6,205 nucleotides of DNA, taken from positions 5,136-11,340 of the forward strand of contig DQBD01000264.1 of the NCBI GenBank assembly GCA_003526065.1, read 5' to 3'. The translations under genes were made by a program, and so were the position numbers. Below are positions 1 to 5,192 of this stretch, piece by piece. The notes below the pieces were generated by a model that worked only from the letters and a program-made list of their open reading frames with translations, was not told the origin of the DNA and did no database searches. Position 1 is the first letter of the stretch, and every line of letters starts with the position of its first letter. This DNA comes from Gammaproteobacteria bacterium (lineage in GTDB: Bacteria > Pseudomonadota > Gammaproteobacteria > Immundisolibacterales > Immundisolibacteraceae).

Positions 1-711
1 CCGGCGGCGGTGATGGAGTACTTCCTCGACGAACATGACATCCCGATCGTCACCGCCTGGGGGTCCACCGAAATGACCCCGCTGGCCACCTGCACGCATA
101 TCCGCCGCGGCGAGCTCGCCCGGCCCCGGCGCGAACACATCCCCACCCGCATTCGCCAGGGCATCCCCTGCCCTGGCACCGAACTGAGGGTGCTGGACGA
201 CCAGGGCCGCGACGTGCCGTGGAACGACGAGGCCATCGGCGAGATTCATGTGCGCACGCCGTGGAGCGCCACCGAGTATTACCGTGACGCGCGCACCACC
301 GACGGTTTCGTCGACGGCTTCTGGAAGAGCGGTGACATGTCGGCGGTGGACGCCAACGGCGTGCTGCGGCTGGTCGACCGTGCCAAGGACCTGATCAAGA
401 GCGGCGGCGAATGGATCTCGTCGGTCGACCTCGAAAACGCCTTGATGGCGCACCCCCAGGTACGCGAAGCCGCAGTGGTGGCGGCGCCGGACACCAAGTG
501 GCTGGAGCGCCCCTGTGCCTATGTGGTGGCCGAGCCCGGTGCCGAACTGGACGGCAACGCGCTTCGCGCGTGGCTGGAACCGCGCTTCGCCCGATGGTGG
601 CTGCCCGACCACTACCTGCTGGTCGACAGCATCCCCAAGACCGGGGTCGGCAAGATCAACAAGCGCGCCCTGCGTGAACAGGTCGAGCGGGACCTGGGCA
701 CGCGCGCCTGA
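1..711 (+). CDS. AMP-forming acyl-CoA synthetase, C-terminal part (5' end outside window)
   Basis: The frame is open from base 1 to a TGA at 709-711, giving the last 236 residues of a protein whose family is usually about 540 residues. It belongs to the ANL (AMP-binding) superfamily, which joins a carboxylic acid to CoA through an acyl-adenylate. Motifs in order (visible numbering): the adenylate-binding segment TAWGSTEMT at 18-26, the SGD element at 110-112, the hinge segment R127-AKDLIKSGGEWIS-140, and the C-terminal PKTGVGK loop at 212-218, where K218 is the expected catalytic lysine of the adenylation step. The GEWIS form of the hinge and the WGSTEMTP motif resemble medium/long-chain synthetases of the AlkK type, but the substrate cannot be read from this part. 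The GTG/ATG near 10-15 are internal codons, not a start. It leads the operon with the MBL hydrolase 30 bp downstream, so it probably activates a ring-cleavage or side-chain acid of the same pathway (inference). Confidence 0.93.
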   Translation, partial: PAAVMEYFLDEHDIPIVTAWGSTEMTPLATCTHIRRGELARPRREHIPTRIRQGIPCPGTELRVLDDQGRDVPWNDEAIGEIHVRTPWSATEYYRDARTTDGFVDGFWKSGDMSAVDANGVLRLVDRAKDLIKSGGEWISSVDLENALMAHPQVREAAVVAAPDTKWLERPCAYVVAEPGAELDGNALRAWLEPRFARWWLPDHYLLVDSIPKTGVGKINKRALREQVERDLGTRA

Positions 712-730
712 CCGGGCCACGTTTCACAAC

Positions 731-736
731 GAGGAG
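731..736 (+). promoter_or_regulatory. Ribosome binding site of the MBL hydrolase gene
   Basis: GAGGAG lies 5 nt before the ATG at 742, inside the 30-bp gap after the synthetase stop codon. It fixes the start of the MBL-fold gene and leaves no obvious room for a separate promoter between the two genes. Confidence 0.8.
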
Positions 737-741
737 AAACC

Positions 742-1575
742 ATGCGCGGCATCACCATTCGCCCCCTGCATCACGGCAACATGCATGTGGATCTCGAACT
801 GCTGGTCACCGGCCACCCGGAGCTGATGCTGACCAAGTCACAGCCAAAAAAGAACAAGGTCTGGTGCGAGGTGCCGTCGCTGACCTTCCTGATCGACCAC
901 CCGGACGGGCGCATCCTGTTCGACGCCGCCATCCACCGCCACTGGGAGGATCAGTGGCTGCCGGAATACAAGGAACTGGCGCCGTACGACGACTACACCG
1001 AGGAACAGCTGCTGGAGAACACGCTCAAGCGCCACAAGCTCGGCCCGGAGGACATCGACTACGTGTTCCTGAGCCACCTGCACGTGGACCACGCCGGCAA
1101 CGCCAAGCTGTGGAACACCTGCCCATCCACCCGGGTGCTGGTGCATCAGGACGAGTACGCCGCGGCGGCCAACATGCCCAGGGACGAACATTTCTTCCTG
1201 CGCTGCGACTACGACGTGCCGGGCGTGAACTTCTGCACCCTGTCCGGCGACAACGAAATCCTGAAGGACGTGCACGCCATCAGCGTGCCGGGGCATACCG
1301 CCGGCACCATGGCGCTGATGGTGCATCTGGAGCATGCCGGCACGGTCATCCTGACCTCCGATGCCTGCTACCGGAAGGACAGCTACGACTACGAGGTCGG
1401 ATCCATCATCTCCAACGACCTGATCCGCTGGAAGCAGTCACTGCACAAGATCAAGATGCTGGCCCGGGCGCACAACGCCTGTGTGATGCCCGGCCACGAC
1501 CACACCCTGTGCCACGAGGGTGAAACCCCGCTGCGCGACGAGCCGAAGCTGCGCGTGGAGGGGACCTACGACTGA
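742..1575 (+). CDS. MBL-fold metallo-hydrolase, AHL-lactonase-like
   Basis: This is a 277-residue cytoplasmic protein with no signal peptide. The dinuclear metal site of the metallo-beta-lactamase fold is complete: H112-L-H114-V-D116-H117 (SHLHVDHAGN), H185 in VPGHTAG, bridging D207 in TSDACY, and H252 in MPGHDH. Y210 sits three residues after D207, as in the Bacillus AHL lactonase AiiA (D191/Y194), and the ligand spacings are close to AiiA's. I therefore place it in the N-acyl-homoserine-lactonase branch, which hydrolyses lactone esters with two metal ions, usually zinc. The context of acyl-CoA ligase and flavin monooxygenase argues that the natural substrate may be a catabolic lactone rather than a quorum signal; this is inference. 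Length is typical (about 250-280). A good ribosome binding site at 731-736 supports the ATG. The family call is secure, the substrate open; a thioesterase or other esterase role is possible. Confidence 0.92.
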   Translation: MRGITIRPLHHGNMHVDLELLVTGHPELMLTKSQPKKNKVWCEVPSLTFLIDHPDGRILFDAAIHRHWEDQWLPEYKELAPYDDYTEEQLLENTLKRHKLGPEDIDYVFLSHLHVDHAGNAKLWNTCPSTRVLVHQDEYAAAANMPRDEHFFLRCDYDVPGVNFCTLSGDNEILKDVHAISVPGHTAGTMALMVHLEHAGTVILTSDACYRKDSYDYEVGSIISNDLIRWKQSLHKIKMLARAHNACVMPGHDHTLCHEGETPLRDEPKLRVEGTYD

Positions 1576-1600
1576 GCCGCAAGGAAGCAAGCCGGTCCCG

Positions 1601-1617
1601 TTGTTCTATTTATTACA
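1601..1617 (+). other. AT-rich island in the 59-bp gap before the LLM gene
   Basis: Bases 1601-1617 (TTGTTCTATTTATTACA) are almost free of G and C in an otherwise very GC-rich window. Several overlapping -10-like hexamers are possible (1607-1612, 1611-1616), but no -35 element at normal spacing stands out. It may be an internal promoter or an unstructured stretch that keeps the following ribosome binding site open. Confidence 0.3.
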
Positions 1618-1622
1618 GCTAA

Positions 1623-1632
1623 GAGGAAGGAG
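1623..1632 (+). promoter_or_regulatory. Ribosome binding site deciding the GTG start of the LLM gene
   Basis: A purine-rich run, GAGGAAGGAG, ends 2 nt before the GTG at 1635; its AGGA core (1624-1627) is 7 nt away. It supports the non-ATG start. The protein from that GTG begins with MKFILFYLPS, a normal first beta strand for this fold. Confidence 0.75.
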
Positions 1633-1634
1633 CC

Positions 1635-2825
1635 GTGAAGTTCATCTTGTTTTACCTGCCCTCGGTCGGCACCGTCAGCCAGACGCAAAAAGGCATGGCC
1701 GGGCAGAACTCCCAGAACTACCAGAACATGCTCTGGCAGCTGTCCGAGCAGATCAAGTTCGCCGACAAGGCCGGGTTCTGGGGCGCCGCCTTCACGGAGC
1801 ACCACTTCCACATCGAGGGCATCGAACAGTCCAACAACCCCATCCTGCTGGGCCTGTACTTCGGCCTGCAGACCACGCGCATCCGCATGGGGCAGATGGC
1901 CAACGTCATCCCCTTCCACAACCCGCTGCGCCTGGCCGAGGACATCGCCATGCTCGACCAGATGCTGCAGGGACGCACGTTCTTCGGCATCGCCCGCGGC
2001 TACCAGAAGCGCTGGGCCGACGTGCTCGGCCAGACGTACGGGGTCGGCGGCACCATGTCGGACAAGTCCGAGGTGGACCAGAAGAACCGGCGGCTGTTCC
2101 TGGAGCACTACGAAATCATCAAGAAGGCCTGGACCAGCGACGTGTTCAGCCACACGTCCGAGCACTGGACCATTCCGCCCGAGGGGCTCAAGTTCAACCA
2201 CTCGGTGGTCAACCGCTTCGGCAAGGGCCAGACCGAGGACGGCATCATCACCGAGATCGGCATCGCCCCCAAGCCGTTCCAGCGACCGCACCCGCCCATT
2301 TTCCAGCCGTTCTCGTTCAGTGAGGACACGTTCCGCTTCTGCGCCCGCGAGGGCATCGCGCCGTTCGCGCTGGCGACCGACGACGACACGCTCAGCGACC
2401 TGTTCCGCGCCTATCAGGAAGAAGCCGCCGCCGCCGGGCGCGACTACGCGCTTGGTCAGAACATCGGCATCTTTCGGGACACGCTGGTGCTCGAGGACGC
2501 CGCCGAGGCCCACAAGTACGCCGCCATGGGCAACGGCTTCGTGTGGCCGGCCTGGTTCGCGCCGATCGGCTTCAACGAGGCCTTCCGCAAGAAAGGCGAG
2601 ACCGGCCGCATCGGGCCCGAGTGCGACTACAACTACCTGGTCGAGAAAGGCTTCGAGTTCGTCGGCAACCCGGACCAGGTCAACCGGCAGATCGAGAACA
2701 TGGTCAAGAAGCACAACCCCGAGTACTTCCTGATGTGGCAGTACCCCGGCCCGATCCCGCACCACATCCAGATGCGCAACCTCGAACTGTGGGCCACCGA
2801 GATCCTGCCGAACTGGAACGACTGA
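1635..2825 (+). CDS. LLM-class flavin-dependent monooxygenase (luciferase-like)
   Basis: This is a 396-residue protein of the bacterial luciferase-like TIM-barrel superfamily. Members use reduced FMN (or F420 in some lineages) and O2 to oxygenate substrates, including Baeyer-Villiger insertion, desulfonation and aldehyde oxidation. Visible marks are the first strand MKFILFYLPS (1-10), the hallmark TEHHF at 54-58, the strand and loop VIPFHNPLRLAEDIAMLDQM (91-110), GIARGYQKRW (118-127) in the flavin-phosphate region, RPHPPIFQP (217-225), and a C-terminal GNPDQV (345-350) typical of the family's last helices. It is longer than the usual 320-360 residues, and the extra length lies roughly at 180-215, before the PHPP strand. 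It starts with GTG behind a strong ribosome binding site, 59 bp after the MBL gene. It needs a reduced-flavin supply; no flavin reductase gene is in the window. The oxygenase role in the pathway is inferred from its neighbours. The family is certain, the substrate unknown. Confidence 0.93.
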   Translation: MKFILFYLPSVGTVSQTQKGMAGQNSQNYQNMLWQLSEQIKFADKAGFWGAAFTEHHFHIEGIEQSNNPILLGLYFGLQTTRIRMGQMANVIPFHNPLRLAEDIAMLDQMLQGRTFFGIARGYQKRWADVLGQTYGVGGTMSDKSEVDQKNRRLFLEHYEIIKKAWTSDVFSHTSEHWTIPPEGLKFNHSVVNRFGKGQTEDGIITEIGIAPKPFQRPHPPIFQPFSFSEDTFRFCAREGIAPFALATDDDTLSDLFRAYQEEAAAAGRDYALGQNIGIFRDTLVLEDAAEAHKYAAMGNGFVWPAWFAPIGFNEAFRKKGETGRIGPECDYNYLVEKGFEFVGNPDQVNRQIENMVKKHNPEYFLMWQYPGPIPHHIQMRNLELWATEILPNWND

Positions 2826-2848
2826 CCGCGCCCCGTTAGCGGGCCCGG

Positions 2849-2880
2849 GGCCGCGCCGGTGGTGCTTCCGGCGCGGCCTT
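2849..2880 (+). terminator. GC-rich hairpin after the LLM gene, probable terminator
   Basis: A perfect 11-bp inverted repeat, GGCCGCGCCGG (2849-2859) and CCGGCGCGGCC (2868-2878), encloses an 8-nt loop. It begins 24 bp after the LLM stop codon. Only TT follows directly, so the U-tract is poor. The stem is strong and well placed to end the operon or protect its 3' end. Confidence 0.65.
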
Positions 2881-2888
2881 GGCGTGTC

Positions 2889-2919
2889 TTGGCACCTCGG
2901 GCGCCGGCCCTGTTAAGCT
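2889..2919 (+). promoter_or_regulatory. Candidate promoter of the GDT1-family gene
   Basis: TTGGCA at 2889-2894 could be a -35 element and TAAGCT at 2914-2919 a -10 of the TAnnnT type. TG at 2911-2912 adds an extended -10 (TGnTAnnnT). The 19-bp spacer is long, so the extended -10 matters more. Transcription would begin about 25 bp before the ATG at 2950, downstream of the terminator-like hairpin. Confidence 0.35.
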
Positions 2920-2949
2920 GCCCGCCCCCGGGTTCCAGCACAGACGGGC

Positions 2950-3228
2950 ATGGCCGTGAACTGGCAGTCCTTCGCACCGGTCTTCGTGACCATCTTCCTG
3001 GCCGAAATCGGCGACAAGACCCAGCTGGCCACGGTGCTGTTTGCCGCCGACGGCAAGGCCAGCCGCTGGCTGGTGTTCGCCGCCGCTGCCAGCGCGCTGG
3101 TGCTGGCGGCCGGCATCGGGGTGCTGGTCGGTAGCCAGCTGGAACGCATCGTGTCGCCGGCCACGCTCAAGCGCGTGGCGGGCATTGGCTTCATCGCCAT
3201 CGGCCTGTGGACACTGCTGTCGCGCTGA
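2950..3228 (+). CDS. TMEM165/GDT1 (UPF0016) family membrane protein, half-size
   Basis: This is a 92-residue hydrophobic protein carrying the family signature E19-I-G-D-K-T-Q25. Three likely membrane segments lie at about 8-18 continuing past the motif to 32, at 41-61, and at 74-90, in line with one repeat unit of the family. Characterised members export Mn2+ (bacterial MneA-type) or handle Mn2+/Ca2+ in the Golgi and chloroplast. The acidic signature lines the cation path, and full-length members contain two inverted repeats of this unit. Only one unit is encoded here, so it would have to act as a homodimer or pair with a unit encoded elsewhere (inference). There is no clear Shine-Dalgarno before the ATG; the start is chosen because the protein then begins just ahead of the first hydrophobic segment. 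It stands alone between the LLM operon and the convergent dioxygenase genes, with a weak promoter of its own, and is probably unrelated to either pathway. Confidence 0.88.
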   Translation: MAVNWQSFAPVFVTIFLAEIGDKTQLATVLFAADGKASRWLVFAAAASALVLAAGIGVLVGSQLERIVSPATLKRVAGIGFIAIGLWTLLSR

Positions 3229-3273
3229 GCGCGCCGGCAGCGTCCGCCTACCGGCCCGCCAGAGGCCACCGGC

Positions 3274-3759
3274 TCAAATGGGATACGCCACGTAGCGCGG
3301 CAGGACGTTGGTGTCGAGCACGGCCCGGCGACTGCGAAAACGCGCCTCGCCGTTGACCACCACCTCGTCCACGTACGTGCCGGTGGCGAGCACGCCGGTG
3401 CGACCGGTGTCGGCGGGCGTGTAGTTGACGGTGAAGTGCGTTTCCACGCGGTACGTCGCCGGCCCCAGAAGCTGGATGTCCACCAGTTGCGTGAAATGGC
3501 GCGGCTGGTAATGCTCGACCGCGTCCGGCTGGATCTTGGTCACCTGCGTGACGCGATCCTGCAGGCGCTCGTAGCAGTCGTCCAGCATGTAGCCGATCGG
3601 CAGTCCCCGGTCCTCGTTTTCCTTGGCGATGCACACGTACGAGCCGGGCGTGTCGAAGGTGGCCAGCCAGCCGGGCATGTCGCGCCGGTCGAGCGCCCGG
3701 ATGTAGGTGAGGTTCAGCCGCTCGATGGCGTCGCGCACCGTGCTGTCGATGCCGTTCAT
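3274..3759 (-). CDS. Aromatic ring-hydroxylating dioxygenase, beta (small) subunit
   Basis: This is a 161-residue protein of the ring-hydroxylating dioxygenase beta family (SnoaL/NTF2-like cone fold), with the usual length of about 160-190. Recognisable landmarks are the N-terminal helix ending in YIRALDRRD (19-27), the segment GYMLDDCYERLQDRVTQVTK (56-75), which matches the family's Y-x-hydrophobic-D...RV pattern, and the conserved C-terminal block RFRSRRAVLDT (140-150) followed by LPRYVAYPI to the end. The subunit has no cofactor; in known enzymes it assembles with alpha as an alpha3beta3 hexamer and supports its stability. Its ATG overlaps the alpha stop codon by 4 bp (ATGA), with a GGAGGG ribosome binding site inside the end of alpha, so the two are translated together. 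It converges on the GDT1-family gene, with a 45-bp gap between the two stop codons and no convincing terminator there. Confidence 0.92.
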   Translation of the reverse strand: MNGIDSTVRDAIERLNLTYIRALDRRDMPGWLATFDTPGSYVCIAKENEDRGLPIGYMLDDCYERLQDRVTQVTKIQPDAVEHYQPRHFTQLVDIQLLGPATYRVETHFTVNYTPADTGRTGVLATGTYVDEVVVNGEARFRSRRAVLDTNVLPRYVAYPI

Positions 3760-4949
3760 GCCTTGGCCCTCCGGAAGCCCATGCGTTTGCGGTAGTGCTC
3801 CCAGCGCGGGAGGTTGCCGGATTCGTCGTTCTGCTTGACGTTGAACGCGAGCTTGTACTCGTCGGTCACGCCCTTCTGGAAGATGGCGTTGCCCGGCGAG
3901 CGGTTGCCCAGATCGATGCGCGTGAAGATGGCGGCATCCTCCAGGCTGATGAGCCCGCTCGGCCCCAGCAGGTTGGCGGACTGGCGCGTGCGGTGCGCCA
4001 GCAGCTCCGGGCTGTCGTCGTCGCGGGCGAAATACGCGTAGTGCACCTCGACCCCGCGCTGCCCCTTGGGAAAGGCATAGCGGATGTTCAGCATGTCCAT
4101 GTGCTTGGTGAACACGGTCACCGGAAAGGTGCTGACCACGATCGAACCCTTGCTGTCCGGGTCGCCCTTGAACTGCACGATGGAGCTGTCCTCGAGCGCG
4201 TCGATCTTGCTCGGGATCGTCAGCTCGGAATCGAAGGCCAGGTGGCCGTTCTCGGTAACGATCTGCTCGCCCTTGCCGCCCTGCCAGCCCATCAGCTTGA
4301 ACGCCAGGTGCAGCAGCGGCGCGTGGTAGCCGTCGTTATCGACATAGGCCTTCCAGTTACAGTCGTAGTGGACCTTCTGGTAGCCGAGCAGCTTGAGGCC
4401 GTGGCCGCTGCCGAGCACCCGCGACAACGGGTCGGCCACCGCCCCGGTCATATAGGTGAGCAGGTCCGGCGTTTTGTCACTCATGGTGACGAAATACAGC
4501 TCGTTGAACGCCTCGGCGCGCAGTTCCTTCAGGCCGAACTTCTCCTTGCTGAAACTCGGCGAGAACTCATGGCTGTTCGGACACCCCACCAGCGCCCCCT
4601 CGCGGCTGAACAGCCAGCGGTGATAGGGGCATTCGAAGTCGGCCTTGTTGCCGGCGTTGTCGGTGACCAGCGCGGCACCACGGTGGGCGCAGGCGTTGTG
4701 GAACACACGAATCCTGCCGTCGTCGCCGTGCACCGCGAAGATCGGCATCTCGCCGATGAAGGCGGCCTTGTAGTCACCGGGGTTCGGCACCTCGGCGCGG
4801 TGCACGATGGGGTGCCACTCCTCGCCGTAGAAGATGTTGTCGAGTTCCAGCCGCCACAGGCTGGGCTCCTCGAACACGGCCTTGGGAATCTCGTTGTACT
4901 TGGCCGGCCACTCCATGACGGTGTCCGGCAGGTTGATGTTGGCGGTCAT
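3756..4949 (-). CDS. Rieske aromatic ring-hydroxylating dioxygenase, alpha subunit
   Basis: This is a 397-residue oxygenase large subunit that would dihydroxylate an aromatic ring using O2 and electrons delivered by a ferredoxin and reductase. The N-terminal Rieske domain has C87-x-H89-x17-C107-x2-H110 (CAHRG ... CPYHRW), the canonical [2Fe-2S] spacing. In the catalytic domain NWKAYVDNDGYHAPLLH (198-214) supplies D206, H209 and H214, matching the bridging Asp and two His ligands of naphthalene dioxygenase (D205, H208, H213). The third iron ligand is probably D338 in SLEDAAIF. The start at 4949 is chosen because a GGAGGAGGAG site lies 8 nt upstream; the frame stays open for 74 more codons to 5171, but those residues look like non-coding sequence and cross the promoter region. 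At 397 residues it is shorter than the ~450-residue naphthalene/biphenyl enzymes. The tail (FNVKQNDESGNLPRWEHYRKRMGF in part, 369-392) looks clade-specific. The substrate is not identifiable. It is co-translated with beta. Confidence 0.94.
   Translation of the reverse strand: MTANINLPDTVMEWPAKYNEIPKAVFEEPSLWRLELDNIFYGEEWHPIVHRAEVPNPGDYKAAFIGEMPIFAVHGDDGRIRVFHNACAHRGAALVTDNAGNKADFECPYHRWLFSREGALVGCPNSHEFSPSFSKEKFGLKELRAEAFNELYFVTMSDKTPDLLTYMTGAVADPLSRVLGSGHGLKLLGYQKVHYDCNWKAYVDNDGYHAPLLHLAFKLMGWQGGKGEQIVTENGHLAFDSELTIPSKIDALEDSSIVQFKGDPDSKGSIVVSTFPVTVFTKHMDMLNIRYAFPKGQRGVEVHYAYFARDDDSPELLAHRTRQSANLLGPSGLISLEDAAIFTRIDLGNRSPGNAIFQKGVTDEYKLAFNVKQNDESGNLPRWEHYRKRMGFRRAKA
3767..3772 (-). promoter_or_regulatory. 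Ribosome binding site of the dioxygenase beta gene, inside alpha
   Basis: On the minus strand GGAGGG lies 7 nt before the beta ATG at 3759 and within the last codons of the alpha gene. Together with the ATGA overlap it indicates translational coupling, which helps keep alpha and beta in equal amounts. Confidence 0.75.
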
Positions 4950-4957
4950 CGGTGTGA

Positions 4958-4967
4958 CTCCTCCTCC
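4958..4967 (-). promoter_or_regulatory. Strong ribosome binding site of the dioxygenase alpha gene
   Basis: The minus strand reads GGAGGAGGAG, three overlapping GGAG cores, ending 8 nt before the ATG at 4949. It is the strongest ribosome binding site in the window. It decides against the longer reading frame that reaches 5171. Confidence 0.85.
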
Positions 4968-4975
4968 ACACGAGG

Positions 4976-4993
4976 AAAAAATGCGGCCCCGCA
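4976..4993 (-). other. Small hairpin followed by T6 in the dioxygenase leader
   Basis: Read on the minus strand, TGCG-GGGC-CGCA (4993 to 4982) is followed directly by six T residues (4981-4976), 9 nt before the ribosome binding site. An alternative pairing, CCCG-TTG-CGGG, overlaps its 5' side. The 4-bp stem is short for a terminator. It could be an attenuator-like element, a relic of an upstream terminator, or chance. Confidence 0.3.
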
Positions 4994-5026
4994 ACGGGAC
5001 GCACGATCCTAGGCCGGGCGCCGCGC

Positions 5027-5039
5027 CGTCATCGTGACG
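5027..5039. repeat. 13-bp palindrome in the divergent intergenic region
   Basis: CGTCA-TCG-TGACG is a perfect 5+3+5 inverted repeat, about 80 bp upstream of the dioxygenase alpha ATG and downstream of the candidate -10 on that strand. A further CGTC copy follows at 5042. The size suits a regulator half-site pair, but a repeat this short can arise by chance at this base composition. Confidence 0.3.
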
Positions 5040-5120
5040 TCCGTCAAGAAGAACGGTCACCCTTCCGCCTGCCGGACGCCACCGGACTGCTGCCCTCCGT
5101 GCCGTCTCGCCGGCACTGGC

Positions 5121-5128
5121 CTTATACT
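5121..5128. promoter_or_regulatory. Overlapping divergent -10-like elements
   Basis: CTTATACT holds TATACT on the plus strand (5123-5128, 5 of 6 matches to TATAAT) and TATAAG on the minus strand (5126-5121, also 5 of 6). It is the only AT-rich patch in the 295-bp space between the dioxygenase and the RND adaptor genes. No good -35 box is seen at 16-18 bp on either strand, so an activator may be needed. The leaders would be about 110 nt (adaptor) and about 165 nt (dioxygenase). Confidence 0.4.
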
Positions 5129-5174
5129 TACGGACTTCACGATCGGGCTCGCTGCTGCCGTCCACCGGCACGCC

Positions 5175-5192
5175 CTTCGGCCTGCGCCGAAG
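5175..5192. repeat. Perfect 7-bp inverted repeat with tetraloop in the RND leader
   Basis: CTTCGGC (5175-5181), loop CTGC, GCCGAAG (5186-5192). It is perfect over both arms and lies between the candidate -10 and the adaptor ATG. It shares its last base with the operator-like sequence that follows. No T-tract follows on the plus strand, so it is not a simple terminator; it is an RNA hairpin of the leader or a DNA-binding site. Confidence 0.5.

Noticed and set aside
10..15. GTG or ATG near base 10 as the start of the acyl-CoA synthetase
   Set aside because: The frame is open to the window edge, and the domain begins in the middle of the AMP-binding fold, with the N-terminal ATP-binding motifs missing. 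The real start must lie upstream of the window.
1566..2765. Long minus-strand open frame of 399 codons opposite the LLM gene
   Set aside because: It is antisense to a clear LLM-family gene. Its Val/Leu/Gly/Arg-rich product has no recognisable motif, as expected from the reverse strand of a high-GC gene.
3226..3276. Bidirectional terminator between the convergent GDT1 and dioxygenase beta genes
   Set aside because: Only weak pairings are seen (a 5-bp stem with a 13-nt loop at 3233-3255, and a CGCGC/GCGCG mini-stem over the stop codon), and there is no T-tract on either strand.
3795..5012. Long plus-strand open frame of 405 codons opposite the dioxygenase alpha gene
   Set aside because: It is the antisense shadow of a Rieske alpha gene with all its iron ligands; the product is a Val/Leu/Arg/His-rich sequence without domains.
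4950..5171. N-terminal extension of the Rieske alpha frame (74 extra codons to 5171)
   Set aside because: The extension is low-complexity and Arg/Gly-rich, has no family similarity and crosses the promoter-like patch. A very strong ribosome binding site precedes the internal ATG at 4949, whose product begins like a normal alpha subunit.
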